Assembly: GCF_030731045.1 (NCBI RefSeq)
Contig: NZ_JAVALS010000005.1
Location: 145,736-209,735, forward strand
DNA: 64,000 bases
DNA from: Arthrobacter horti
GTDB lineage: Bacteria; Actinomycetota; Actinomycetes; Actinomycetales; Micrococcaceae
Reading direction: 5' to 3'
Each line of letters begins with the position of its first letter. Position 1 is the stretch's first letter. The position numbers and the translations under genes are program-made. The notes under the pieces were generated by a model. It was given only the letters and a program-made list of their open reading frames with translations, did not search any database and was not told the DNA's origin. This document shows positions 54,440 through 63,526 of this stretch, one piece after another.

Positions 54440-55669
54440 ATGAATGCACTGAAAAAGATCTTCGGTGGAGACATCCGGCAATTCGGCATGATCTTCGCCT
54501 TGGTCGCCCTGATCGTCTTCTTCCAGATCATGACCGGCGGGATCACGCTCACCCCTGAAAACGTGATCAGCCTGTTCAACGGCAACTCCTACATCCTGAT
54601 CCTGGCGATCGGAATGGTCCTGGTGATCATCGCCGGCCACATCGACCTTTCAGTGGGTTCCGTGGCCGCCTTCGTCGGCATCGCTGTCGCCCTCGCCATG
54701 CGGGACTGGGGCTTCCCCTCCTGGATGGGGGTGGTCTATGGCCTGTTGCTGGGAGCCCTGGTCGGCGCCTGGCAAGGTTTCTGGGTGGCCAAGGTCGGCA
54801 TCCCCGCCTTCATCGTGACGCTCGCCGGCATGTTGCTCTTCCGGGGTCTGAACCAGCTCCTGGGGAAGTCCAACTCCGTCCCCGTGCCCGGCGATTTCCA
54901 GAACATCGGTGCCGGTTACCTTCCGGAGATCGGCCCCGACACTGGTTACAACAACCTCACACTGCTACTCGGGATCGTGGCGATCGTCGCCATCGTGTGG
55001 GGCGAACTCCGTCGCCGGAAGGCGTCCATCGCCCTCGGCGCCGAGGTCGAGGAGACCTGGGTGATGGTGACCCGTCTGGTGCTCATCTGCGGCGCGCTCC
55101 TGTACGCGACCTACCTGTTCGCCACGGGCCGGCCCGGGACCTCCTTCCCGATCTCCGGGATCATCCTGGCCGCCCTCGTCCTCGTCTACGGTTTCATCTC
55201 CTCCCGCACGGTGATCGGCAGGCACGTCTACGCAGTGGGCGGGAACAAGCACGCAGCCGAGCTCTCCGGCGTGCAGGCCAAACGCGTCGACTTCCTGGTC
55301 ATGATGAACATGTCCATCCTGGCCGGCCTGGCCGGCATGATCTTCGTGGCCCGTTCCACCGCCTCCGGCCCGTTCGACGGTGTGGGGTGGGAACTTGACG
55401 CCATCGCGGCCGTCTTCATCGGCGGCGCCGCCGTCTCCGGCGGCGTCGGCACCGTGATGGGTTCCATCGTCGGTGGTCTGGTCATGGCCGTCCTGAACAA
55501 CGGGCTCCAGCTCCTAGGCGTCGGCTCCGACTGGACCCAGATCTTCAAGGGCCTGGTGCTTCTGGCGGCCGTGGCCTTCGACGTCTACAACAAGTCCCAA
55601 GGGAAGCCGTCCATCATCGGGCTTCTCCTGAAGAACTTCCAGAAAACCCCCGAACCCCAGGCCGCCTGA
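54440..55669 (+). CDS. Multiple-monosaccharide ABC transporter permease (GguB/MmsB-type)
   Basis: A 409-aa permease of the BPD_transp_2 family with about ten helices. The core GHIDLSVGSVAAFVGIAVAL and the C-terminal IAAVFIGGAAVSGGVGTVMG and LNNGLQLLGVGSDWTQIFKG are CUT2 permease signatures. A RHVYAVGGNKHAAELSGV segment precedes the last helices. AAGGA lies before the ATG at 54440. It forms the pore with the upstream ATPase and downstream binding protein. Confidence 0.92.
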   Translation: MNALKKIFGGDIRQFGMIFALVALIVFFQIMTGGITLTPENVISLFNGNSYILILAIGMVLVIIAGHIDLSVGSVAAFVGIAVALAMRDWGFPSWMGVVYGLLLGALVGAWQGFWVAKVGIPAFIVTLAGMLLFRGLNQLLGKSNSVPVPGDFQNIGAGYLPEIGPDTGYNNLTLLLGIVAIVAIVWGELRRRKASIALGAEVEETWVMVTRLVLICGALLYATYLFATGRPGTSFPISGIILAALVLVYGFISSRTVIGRHVYAVGGNKHAAELSGVQAKRVDFLVMMNMSILAGLAGMIFVARSTASGPFDGVGWELDAIAAVFIGGAAVSGGVGTVMGSIVGGLVMAVLNNGLQLLGVGSDWTQIFKGLVLLAAVAFDVYNKSQGKPSIIGLLLKNFQKTPEPQAA

Positions 55670-55740
55670 GGCCCACAACCCCCGGACCGGTGGCACGAAG
55701 ACCGTGCCACCGGATCATCAAAAGAAAGAGAACCCACCCA

Positions 55741-56849
55741 TGCGTATGTTCGGAAAAGCGGGCAAAGCCGCCGCCGTCGCCGCCATCGCCGCCCTGGCTC
55801 TCACCGGCTGTGGCCGCGCCGAGACCGGCTCAGCGGCCAGCGGAGGCGCCTCCGGGGCCACCGGTTTCGCAAAGGACTCCCTGATCGGCGTCGCTCTGCC
55901 CCAGAAGACCAGTGAGAACTGGGTCCTGGCGGAGAAGCTCTTCAACGACGGTCTCTCCGGGGCCGGCTTCAAGGCGGACGTCCAGTTCGCCAACGGCGGC
56001 GTGTCCGACCAGCAGAACCAGATCACCAGCATGATCACCAAGGGCGCCAAAGTCATCGTGGTCGGCGCCATCGACGGCTCCCAGCTCGGCACCCAGCTCA
56101 AGCAGGCCAAGGACGCCGGCGCCGTCGTCATCGCCTACGACCGCCTGGTGAAGAACACCAACGCCGTCGACTACTACGTCGCCTACGACAACTTCAAGGT
56201 CGGTGAGCTCCAAGGTCAGGCCCTGCTGGACGGCATGAAGGCCAAGAAGCCTTCCGGCCCGTACAACGTGGAGCTGTTCGCAGGTTCCCCGGATGACGCC
56301 AACGCCAAGGTGTTCTTCGACGGGGCCATGAGCGTGCTGCAGCCGAAGATCGACGACGGGACTCTCAAGGTGGTCTCCGGCCAGAAGACCTTCGAACAGG
56401 CCGTGACCCAGGGCTGGAAGGCCGAGAACGCCCAGAAGCGCATGGACACCATCCTGGCCGGCAACTACGGCTCCGCCACCCTGGACGGCGTGCTGTCCCC
56501 CAACGACACGCTGGCCCGCGCCATCATCACCTCCGTGAAGGCGGCCGGCAAGCCGATCCCCGTGGTGACCGGTCAGGACTCCGAGGTGGAATCCGTGAAG
56601 TCCATCATGGCGGGCGAACAGTACTCCACCATCAACAAGGACACCCGCAAGCTCGTGGAACATGCGATCCAAATGGTCCAGGATCTGCAGTCCGGGAAGA
56701 CCCCGGAGATCAACGACGACAAGTCCTACAACAACGGCGTCAAGGTGGTCCCGGCCTTCCTGCTGCCGCCGGTGATCGTGACCAAGGCCAACGTGGGCAC
56801 CGCGTACGCCGGCGATCCTGTTCTCGGCCCGATCACGCAGGGCAAGTAA
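55741..56849 (+). CDS. chvE: Sugar-binding lipoprotein (ChvE-type)
   Basis: A 369-aa periplasmic-binding (Peripla_BP_4) lipoprotein. Signal peptide with lipobox LALTGCG precedes IGVALPQKTSENWVLAEKLF. AYDRLVKNTNAVDYYVAYDN, VELFAGSPDDANAKVFFDGA and GVLSPNDTLARAIITSVKAA match the ChvE family, which binds several aldoses. The start at 55741 follows AAAGAAAGAGAA. Third gene of the operon. Exact sugars are unknown (galactose, xylose, arabinose and glucose are options). Confidence 0.9.
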
Positions 56850-56880
56850 CTCGCGTGTGAAACGCGGCGCAGACAGCGCC

Positions 56881-56926
56881 AGACGGCGGTGGCCCGTGGA
56901 CGTACGTCCATGGGCCACCGCCGTCT
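56881..56926. terminator. Long palindromic terminator between chvE and the hydrolase gene
   Basis: AGACGGCGGTGGCCC (56881-56895) pairs with GGGCCACCGCCGTCT (56912-56926); inside, after a mismatch, TGGACGTACGTCCA is itself a palindrome. It serves two convergent operons. Confidence 0.78.
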
Positions 56927-56946
56927 CCGCGTTCCGCCGAGGGTGA

Positions 56947-57636
56947 TCAGGCGATGCCGGGCAGATCCGCCACGGACTCCAGGATCGCCTCGTGCGGATG
57001 TACGGCCAGCTCCTCGCGGCCCAGCTTGCCGGTCAGGACGCCGACGCCGCGCACCCCCGCATGGTGGGCCGCCAGCAGATCCACCACGGTGTCGCCCGCC
57101 GCGATCACCTGGCGTACGTCCAGCACCCCGGTGCGCTCCATCGCGCGGTGGATCATGAACGGCGCCGGACGTCCGGTGCTGACCTCATCACTGGTGACCA
57201 CGGCGTCCAGCACAAGTGCCGCATCCGCCGCGGCGTCGTCGTCGGCCAGTTTCCAGTTCAGGCTCTCCAGCAAGGGACCCGCGACGTCGGCCGAGAAGCC
57301 GGTGGTCAGCGCCACCTTGACGCCGCGCTCGCGCAGCCCGCGCAGCGACTCTTCGACGCCGGGCAGGGCGGTGGGCGGGTTGGCGGTGTACAGCTCGGCC
57401 AGGATGGCCAGGAAGCGCTGGAAGGACTTCGCCACCGTGGCCTCATCCGCCGGGTGGCCGCCGATCTTCAGCAGAGCCGTGATGGCCTCCACCTTGTCCG
57501 CGCCCATCCAGGTCTGGACGTCCTGATCCGTGGTGGGGACGCCGTTCTCCTCGACACTGCGTGCCAGGGCTCGGTACACGTCGCCGTGTTCGTCGATGGT
57601 GGTTCCGGCCATGTCGCAGGCGACGAGCTGGGTCAT
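56947..57636 (-). CDS. Phosphonatase-like HAD hydrolase
   Basis: A 229-aa HAD-superfamily hydrolase close to phosphonoacetaldehyde hydrolase (PhnX) and the PhnX-like TIGR03351 group. CDMAGTTIDE has the nucleophile D8. WMGADKVEAI carries a lysine (K48) at the place of the PhnX Schiff-base lysine (MGxxK). LTTGFSADVAGPLL, a GRPAPFMIHRAM region and AAGDTVVDLLAAHHAG supply the other HAD motifs. ATG at 57636 has AAGGA 7 nt upstream and is 1 nt after the GntR stop. With the FAD oxidase it probably cleaves the C-P bond of an aldehyde made from an aminophosphonate. Confidence 0.85.
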   Translation of the reverse strand: MTQLVACDMAGTTIDEHGDVYRALARSVEENGVPTTDQDVQTWMGADKVEAITALLKIGGHPADEATVAKSFQRFLAILAELYTANPPTALPGVEESLRGLRERGVKVALTTGFSADVAGPLLESLNWKLADDDAAADAALVLDAVVTSDEVSTGRPAPFMIHRAMERTGVLDVRQVIAAGDTVVDLLAAHHAGVRGVGVLTGKLGREELAVHPHEAILESVADLPGIA

Positions 57637-57637
57637 G

Positions 57638-58399
57638 TCACTGTCCTTCGGTGTGGATGCGGAGCAACGCCGCGCGCTGCTCCACGGTGTTGTCGATGAT
57701 GAAGTTGGTGATGCCCGGGAGATAGCAGTCCTCGGCGAGTTCCACGGGAGTCCCGTCCTCGGTGGCCGTGAGACGCCGTTCCCGCAGCAGGGGTGAGCCC
57801 GCACGGGTGCCGAGGATCTCCGCCTGTGCCTCGCTCGCGGCCACCGCGTCGATGGTGTGCCGGGCACTGTGGATCCGGATGCCCTGGCTCTTCAGGTACT
57901 CGAAGATCGAGCCCGAGTCCGTGTCGAAGTCGATCAGAAGACGCCCCACCTCATGGACGAAGGTGCTGGTCTCCAGCATGGCGGGCTCACCGTCCAGGAG
58001 CCGCAGCCGCAGAACGTCCACCACTTTGTCCCCGGGACGGATCTCCAGGGCCTCGGCCGCCTCAGCGGTGGCCTGCCGGATGGCCAGCTCCACGGTGCGC
58101 TGCCCCGGTTCCTTGCCCATCTTCCGGGCCCACTCCGTGAAGGAGTTGAACGTGGAGAAGGACTGCGACGGGACTCCCCCGCGGACCACGGGCGACTTCC
58201 CCTGGCCGCCGGTGATGACGCCCTCGCTGCGCAGGAACGCGAGCGCCTGACGGATGGGTCCACGGCTGGTGCCGAACTCCCGGCAGAGCTCCGCCTCACT
58301 GGGAAGACGACTGCCCGCGGGCCATTCGCCGCTGTTGATGCGACGCATGAACTCATCGCTCAGACGAGCGTGCAAGGGTGCCGATGCTTGAGTGCTCAC
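57638..58399 (-). CDS. GntR family regulator (HutC/UTRA type)
   Basis: A roughly 253-aa regulator. The N-terminal winged helix (LHARLSDEFMRRINSGEWPAG, LPSEAELCREFGTSRGPIRQ) is followed by a UTRA effector domain starting near SFTEWARKMGK and ending in LPGITNFI. GTG at 58399 is only 6 nt from a perfect TATGAT -10 box and a palindrome covers it, so it is probably leaderless and autorepressed. It is divergent from the phosphonate operon and co-transcribed with the PhnX-like gene. Likely effector: a phosphonate or intermediate. Confidence 0.88.
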   Translation of the reverse strand: MSTQASAPLHARLSDEFMRRINSGEWPAGSRLPSEAELCREFGTSRGPIRQALAFLRSEGVITGGQGKSPVVRGGVPSQSFSTFNSFTEWARKMGKEPGQRTVELAIRQATAEAAEALEIRPGDKVVDVLRLRLLDGEPAMLETSTFVHEVGRLLIDFDTDSGSIFEYLKSQGIRIHSARHTIDAVAASEAQAEILGTRAGSPLLRERRLTATEDGTPVELAEDCYLPGITNFIIDNTVEQRAALLRIHTEGQ

Positions 58400-58417
58400 C
58401 ACTTGATCATACAAGTG
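58400..58417. promoter_or_regulatory. GntR operator centred on its own -10 box
   Basis: Minus strand CACTTG-TATGAT-CAAGTG: perfect 6-bp arms around the -10 hexamer. Half-sites recur at 58459-58468 (ACACTTGATG) and 58508-58517 (TATACAAGTG) toward the divergent FAD oxidase gene. Binding here would directly block transcription of gntR. Confidence 0.68.
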
Positions 58418-58563
58418 CGCTTCCGCGCCATTCCACGGAATTCTGCTCTTGATGATGAACACTTGATGAACCGAAGCGGCCTCCGGTGAACAATGCGTGA
58501 AGCTGTCTATACAAGTGCCGTTTCGGCTTGAAGAGCACTCGTCCGCTCCCGCACGCTGGATTC

Positions 58564-59712
58564 GTGAACAACGAAACCACCACCGATCTCCTGGTTGTCG
58601 GCGCCGGCATCATCGGCCTGGCCCACGCCGCCCTGGCCGTCGAACGCGGGCTCTCCGTACGGGTCATCGAGCGCGACCACCGGGCCGTCGGAGCCTCCAT
58701 CCGGAACTTCGGCCACTGCTGCATCACCGCGCAGAGCGGCGAGCTCCTGAGGCTGGCGCAGGTGTCACGGAGGAACTGGCTGCGCATCTCCGAACTGGCC
58801 GGTCTGCACGCGGCGCCCACCGGCGCCGTCGTCCTCGCCCACAGCGACGCCGAGCTGGCCGTCCTGAAGGAGCTCTCCGCCTCCCGCGAGCCGGGACAGG
58901 TGGTCCTGCTGGACGCCGCGGAGACCCGCGCCAAGCTCGGCCCGGCGGGCGCGCAGGCGCCGTGGCCTGGGCTCATCGGCGGTGCCTTCCTGCGTGACGA
59001 TCTGCGGGTGGACCCCCGCACCACCGTAGGCCGGCTTGCCGACTGGGTCGACAGCCGGCCACAGGCGATCGTGCACTGGAACACTCCGGCGTCCGGGTTC
59101 ACCTCGGTGCCGGACGGCGTCAGGGTCACCACCCCCCGTGGGGATTTCACGGCGTCCCAGGTGGTGGTCTGCGTGGGTCACGACCTGGACCATCTCTTCC
59201 CCGAGGAGGCCGCGGAACATCGCATCCAGCGCTGCTCTCTCAACATGGCGCTGGGCCGCATGTCCGAGGGATTCCGCCTCTCCCCGGCCGTCCTCACGGC
59301 CACCTCCATGCTGCGCTACCCGGCATTCGTGGAGACCGAAGCCGCTGCGGAGCTCCGGGACCAGGTCACCACCACCGCTCCGGAACTGCTGGAGGTCGGT
59401 GCGAACATCATGTTCACCCAGCGTCCGGACGGGACCGTCATCCTCGGCGACTCCCATCACTACCACCGCACCGCACCCCCGTTCCTGGACGAATCCGTCA
59501 GCGAGACTCTCCTGGAACACCTCGAGAACACCATCGGCGAGCGCCCCAGGATCCTGGAGCGCTGGCAAGGTGTCTACGCCTCCTCCGAGGTGGCACCCCT
59601 CTTCGTCCAGGAGGTCCTCCCGGACGTCACCGCCGTCTCGGTCACCTCGGGGGTGGGCATGACCCTCTCCTTCGGAGTGGCCGAGCGGACCATCGATTCC
59701 CTGTTCACCTGA
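58564..59712 (+). CDS. FAD-dependent oxidoreductase of the aminophosphonate-associated family
   Basis: A 382-aa DAO-type flavoprotein. DLLVVGAGIIGLAHAALAVE binds FAD near the N-terminus; ASIRNFGHCCITAQSGEL is characteristic of the TIGR03364 family that clusters with PhnX-like hydrolases; a C-terminal SVTSGVGMTLSFGVAE closes the FAD site. The family is proposed to oxidatively deaminate or demethylate an aminophosphonate. GTG at 58564 starts it about 50 bp downstream of a GntR half-site. It is first of four genes with PhnD-PhnC-PhnE. Substrate not established here. Confidence 0.85.
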   Translation: MNNETTTDLLVVGAGIIGLAHAALAVERGLSVRVIERDHRAVGASIRNFGHCCITAQSGELLRLAQVSRRNWLRISELAGLHAAPTGAVVLAHSDAELAVLKELSASREPGQVVLLDAAETRAKLGPAGAQAPWPGLIGGAFLRDDLRVDPRTTVGRLADWVDSRPQAIVHWNTPASGFTSVPDGVRVTTPRGDFTASQVVVCVGHDLDHLFPEEAAEHRIQRCSLNMALGRMSEGFRLSPAVLTATSMLRYPAFVETEAAAELRDQVTTTAPELLEVGANIMFTQRPDGTVILGDSHHYHRTAPPFLDESVSETLLEHLENTIGERPRILERWQGVYASSEVAPLFVQEVLPDVTAVSVTSGVGMTLSFGVAERTIDSLFT

Positions 59713-59747
59713 CCCCACCCCCGCATTCCCCCTACGAAGGAACCATG

Positions 59748-60689
59748 ATGAACAAGCCCAACCGCGTCCGGCTCATCGCCACGGCCGCAGCCTCGCTCAC
59801 TGCCGTCCTCGCCCTGAGCGCCTGTGGTGGCTCCTCCCAGGCCGCCGGAACCGCCCCTTCGGCATCCGGCGCCTCCTCCGTCTGCCCCAATGGCGAGGTC
59901 AAGTTCGGCGTCGAGCCCTACGAAGCCCCGGACAAGCTGCTCCCGGCCTATCAGACCCTCGCCGACGCCCTCGGCAAGAAGCTCGGCTGCACCGTCAAGG
60001 TCCAGGTGGTGGACGACTACGCCGCCGAGGTCCTGGCGATGAAGAACGGCAAACTCGACCTCGGCGAGTTCGGCCCGCTGGGCTATGTCTTCGCCAGCCA
60101 GCAGGCCGGCGCCGAGCCGATCGCCTCCTTCGCCGACTCCACCGGCAAGCTCTCCAGCTACAAGGCCGGCATCTGGGTCCCCAAGGACAGCCCCATCCAG
60201 TCCATCAAGGACCTCAAGGGCAAGTCCCTGGCGCTCGGCTCCAACGGCTCCACCTCCGGTGACGCCCTCCCCCGCTTCGCGCTGAAGCAGGCCGGCATCG
60301 ATGAAAAGGACGTGAAGCTGGACTACGCGGGCGGCCACCCCGAGGCTCTCCTGGCCCTCAAGAACGGCAAGGTCGACGCCGGCGAGATCAATACCCAGAC
60401 CATGACCCGCGCCGTCGCCGAAGGGACCTTCAAGAAGGACGACTTCCGCGAGATCTGGGCCTCCGACCCCATCCCGAACGACCCCATCACCATCCGCAAG
60501 GACGCCGACCCGGCTTTCAAGAAGGCCGTCACCGACGCCATGCTCCAGCTGAGCCCCCAGGACATGCAGAAGGTGGGCGAGTTCCTGGACATCAAGCCCG
60601 CAGGCACTTTGATCGCCGTCACCAAGGACGAGTACAAGCCCCTCTTCGACCTCGCCTCCGCCCTCAACCTGACCGAAAAGAACCTCTGA
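59748..60689 (+). CDS. phnD: Phosphonate ABC transporter substrate-binding lipoprotein (PhnD-type)
   Basis: A 313-aa lipoprotein with lipobox LALSACG. KFGVEPYEAPDKLLPAYQTL, NGKLDLGEFGPLGYVFA and SNGSTSGDALPRFALKQAGI match the PhnD/PtxB phosphonate and phosphite binding family. ATG at 59748 is better spaced from AAGGA than the one at 59745. Its stop overlaps the phnC ATG (TGATG). The ligand is likely an aminoalkylphosphonate given the neighbours, but phosphite is not excluded. Confidence 0.88.
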   Translation: MNKPNRVRLIATAAASLTAVLALSACGGSSQAAGTAPSASGASSVCPNGEVKFGVEPYEAPDKLLPAYQTLADALGKKLGCTVKVQVVDDYAAEVLAMKNGKLDLGEFGPLGYVFASQQAGAEPIASFADSTGKLSSYKAGIWVPKDSPIQSIKDLKGKSLALGSNGSTSGDALPRFALKQAGIDEKDVKLDYAGGHPEALLALKNGKVDAGEINTQTMTRAVAEGTFKKDDFREIWASDPIPNDPITIRKDADPAFKKAVTDAMLQLSPQDMQKVGEFLDIKPAGTLIAVTKDEYKPLFDLASALNLTEKNL

Positions 60690-61453
60690 TGAACCGCCCG
60701 CTGCTTGACGTGACCTCCCTCGCCAAATCCTTCGGCGGACGGAAGGTCCTGGACGGGGTCGACTTCTCCGTCTCCCCCGGTGAACTCGTCGCCTTCCTCG
60801 GTGCCAACGGCTCCGGGAAATCCACCACGCTCCGCTGTGTCATGGGGATCACGGAGGCCGACGCCGGGACGATCAAGCTCGGCGGGCAGGACCTCGGCCT
60901 GCTGCAGGGCAAGTCCCTGCAGCAGGCCCGCAGGCGCGCGGCCATGATCTTCCAGAAGATCCACCTGGTGCCGCGCCGCACCGCACTCGAGAACGTCTGC
61001 ACCGGGGCACTCGCCCGGATGAGCACCGGACGCAGCCTCAGCCCTCTCTTCTTCCCGGACGACATCCTCCAGGAGGCCATGGACTGCCTGGACCGCGTGG
61101 GGCTCGCCGACCGGGCCCACGACCGCGTGAGCCGCCTCTCCGGAGGCCAGCAGCAGCGCGTCGCCGTGGCCCGGGCACTCTGCCAGCGTGCCGACGTGGT
61201 CCTGGCGGATGAGCCCGTGTCCGCACTGGACCCGCACGCCGCCGAGCAGGTCATGCAGTTGCTGGCCGGGCTCGCGCATGAGCACGGCCTGGCCGTCGCC
61301 GCGGTGCTCCACCAGCCGGACCTGGCACTCCGCCATGCGGACCGGGCCATCGGTCTCCTCGGAGGACGCCTGGTCTTCGACTCCCCCGTGAGTTCGCTCG
61401 GCGCCGCCGATCTGGACCACCTCTACGCCCCGGACAGGATGGCCGCCGCATGA
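60689..61453 (+). CDS. phnC: Phosphonate ABC transporter ATP-binding protein (PhnC-type)
   Basis: A 254-aa ABC ATPase. Walker A GANGSGKST is at about 35-43, a Q loop in IFQKIHLVPRRTALENV, signature LSGGQQQRVAVARAL and Walker B VVLADEPVSALDP. The Q-loop sequence QKIHLVPRR resembles the PhnC QxxNLVxR pattern. It is coupled to phnD by a 1-nt overlap and to phnE by ATGA. Confidence 0.92.
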   Translation: MNRPLLDVTSLAKSFGGRKVLDGVDFSVSPGELVAFLGANGSGKSTTLRCVMGITEADAGTIKLGGQDLGLLQGKSLQQARRRAAMIFQKIHLVPRRTALENVCTGALARMSTGRSLSPLFFPDDILQEAMDCLDRVGLADRAHDRVSRLSGGQQQRVAVARALCQRADVVLADEPVSALDPHAAEQVMQLLAGLAHEHGLAVAAVLHQPDLALRHADRAIGLLGGRLVFDSPVSSLGAADLDHLYAPDRMAAA

Positions 61454-62292
61454 GCGCCCCCACCACGGGCGCCTCGGTGACGCCCCGCCCGGATACCGCA
61501 CCCCGCCCAGTTCGCCGCAGCCGCAGGCGCTGGTTCGGCTGGGCGGCGCTGGCCGCCGTCGTCGTCTGGCTGCACATCCTGGCCATCCAGGGCACGGGCT
61601 TCGAGCCTCAGCTGCTGGTGGACGGCTGGAAGGGCATGGCCGACTTCCTGGCACAGTCCTTCCCCCCGGACCTGAACTGGGACAAGACCATCAAGCCGGG
61701 CCTGGACGCCACGCTGATCACGCTCTGGATCGGCCTGCTCGGCACCACGTTCTCCGTCCCCACCGCCCTGCTCCTGGCCGTGTTCGGCGCCCGGACCACC
61801 AGCCCAGCGGGCTGGACCTACCAGCTGGCCCGCGCCATCCTGTCCTTCTTCCGCGCGGTACCGGACATCGTGTTCGCGCTGATTTTCGTCACCGCCGTGG
61901 GGCTTGGCCCGTTCCCCGGCGTCCTGGCGCTGATCTGCCACAACACCGGCGTGATGGGCAAGCTCTGGGCCGAGGCCATGGAGGAGACCGACGGCGGGCC
62001 GCAGGAGGCCCTCCGCTCGGCAGGCGCCAACCGCCTCCAGCAGGTGGCCAATGCGACGCTGCCCATGGTGGTCCCCCAGTTCGTCGGCCTGCTGCTGTAC
62101 CGCTTCGACGTCAACGTGCGCTCCTCCCTGGTCCTCGGCCTGGTGGGCGCGGGCGGTATCGGCCTGCTGATCAACCAGTCCATCAAGACCTTCCGCTTCG
62201 ATGCCATGCTGACGCACATCCTGATCGTCCTGGTGCTGATCATCGTGGTGGACCAGCTCTCCGCCTTCGTGCGGCGGCGACTGGCGGCCTGA
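61450..62292 (+). CDS. phnE: Phosphonate ABC transporter permease (PhnE-type)
   Basis: A 280-aa permease with about six helices. The EAA-type loop EAMEETDGGPQEALRSAGAN and the PhnE signature FDVNVRSSLVLGLVGAGGIG are present. The N-terminal 25 residues are Pro/Arg-rich and cytoplasmic. The ATGA overlap links it to phnC. It completes the importer; no second phnE copy follows. Confidence 0.92.
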   Translation: MSAPTTGASVTPRPDTAPRPVRRSRRRWFGWAALAAVVVWLHILAIQGTGFEPQLLVDGWKGMADFLAQSFPPDLNWDKTIKPGLDATLITLWIGLLGTTFSVPTALLLAVFGARTTSPAGWTYQLARAILSFFRAVPDIVFALIFVTAVGLGPFPGVLALICHNTGVMGKLWAEAMEETDGGPQEALRSAGANRLQQVANATLPMVVPQFVGLLLYRFDVNVRSSLVLGLVGAGGIGLLINQSIKTFRFDAMLTHILIVLVLIIVVDQLSAFVRRRLAA

Positions 62293-62350
62293 CCGTCGGG
62301 CGGTCATGGGCCCATTCCCCGTGGCAGGGCCGGGTGCAATGATGGGGACC

Positions 62351-63421
62351 ATGGCTTCACTCATCCCCCGCCCCTGGCTGCTGTCCCAAGAACAACAGAA
62401 CCCGGCCGTCGCCACCGGACGCCGCCTGCGCTGGGGGATGGTCTCCACCGGGTCCATCGTCCAGAAGGTCTCCGCGGACCTGGCCCTGCTGCAGGACGCC
62501 GAACTGTACGCGGTCAGCTCCCGCTCGCAGCAGAGCGCGGACACCTTCGCCAGTGGCCACGGCTTCTCGCTCGGATACGGCGACGACGGCGGGATCCCCG
62601 GCTACCGGCGCATGGTGGAGGATCCCGAGGTGGACGTCGTCTACGTCGGCACGCCGCACGCGCAGCATTACGAGGTGGCCCGCGCGGCGCTGGAGGCCGG
62701 CAAACCGGTGCTGGTGGAGAAGGCCCTGACCATCAACGCCCGAGAGGCGGAGTCCCTGGTGAGCCTGGCCCGGGAGAAAGGCCTCTTCCTCATGGAGGCC
62801 ATGTGGAGCCGCTTCCTGCCCTCCATGCAACGGGCGTTCGAGATCGCCCGCAGCGGTGAGCTGGGAACGGTCCAGTGGATCTCCGCAGATCTGGGTTTCC
62901 CTGCGCCGGCCAATCCGGACGCCCGGATCTGGGCGCGGAAGGACGGCGGCGGAGCGCTGCTGGATCTGAGCGTGTACCCGCTCCTGTGGCCGCTGGGCAT
63001 CCTGGGCTTCCCCGACTCCGTGGTGGCACGCGGCACGCTGACGGATCAGGGCGTGGACGCCCAGAACCTGCTCAGCCTGGGGTACTCGGGCGGGGCGCAG
63101 GCCGGCCTGAACTCCTCACTCGTGGCGCACGGCCCGGGCAATGTGGTGGTGGCCGGGGACCAGGGCGTACTGCAGACCTTCGGTTCGGTGAACAATCCCA
63201 AGGAGCTGCACATCCGGACGGGCTGGAGCGACACCCGGGTGGAATCGTTCGAGACCGTGGGGACCGGTTACAGCTACGAACTCCGGGAGGTCACCCGCTG
63301 CATCCAGCAGGGCCTGACCGAGAGCCCCACCATGCCCTGGAGTGATTCGGTGGATGTCATGCGCCTCTTCGACGGCGTCCGCGCCCAGCTCGGAGTCACG
63401 TACCCGAACGACGAGCACTGA
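62351..63421 (+). CDS. Gfo/Idh/MocA family oxidoreductase
   Basis: A 356-aa NAD(P)-dependent sugar or cyclitol dehydrogenase family protein. RWGMVSTGSIVQKVSADL binds nucleotide, and VGTPHAQHYEVARAALEAGK with VEKALTINAREA is the EKP-type motif (here EKA). FLMEAMWSRFLPS follows, then the C-terminal beta-sheet domain. ATG at 62351 is chosen for a family-like length; it is 58 bp after phnE, so it may be read through or separate. No link to phosphonate chemistry is evident. Substrate unknown. Confidence 0.83.
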   Translation: MASLIPRPWLLSQEQQNPAVATGRRLRWGMVSTGSIVQKVSADLALLQDAELYAVSSRSQQSADTFASGHGFSLGYGDDGGIPGYRRMVEDPEVDVVYVGTPHAQHYEVARAALEAGKPVLVEKALTINAREAESLVSLAREKGLFLMEAMWSRFLPSMQRAFEIARSGELGTVQWISADLGFPAPANPDARIWARKDGGGALLDLSVYPLLWPLGILGFPDSVVARGTLTDQGVDAQNLLSLGYSGGAQAGLNSSLVAHGPGNVVVAGDQGVLQTFGSVNNPKELHIRTGWSDTRVESFETVGTGYSYELREVTRCIQQGLTESPTMPWSDSVDVMRLFDGVRAQLGVTYPNDEH

Positions 63422-63526
63422 GCGGCGTCGAACCTCACCGCCCTTCCCGCGAGAGTGCAGAAGATGCCGCTAAAACCGAGGCGAGTTCAGAAGGTTAGCG
63501 CAACACCCTGATGGTGGAGGGTGTGC

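Noticed and set aside
52826..56849. Calling the sugar importer XylGHF (xylose-specific)
   Set aside because: The subunits look closer to the GguA/GguB/ChvE multiple-monosaccharide group, and no xylose isomerase or xylulokinase is adjacent, so a xylose-specific name is not supported.
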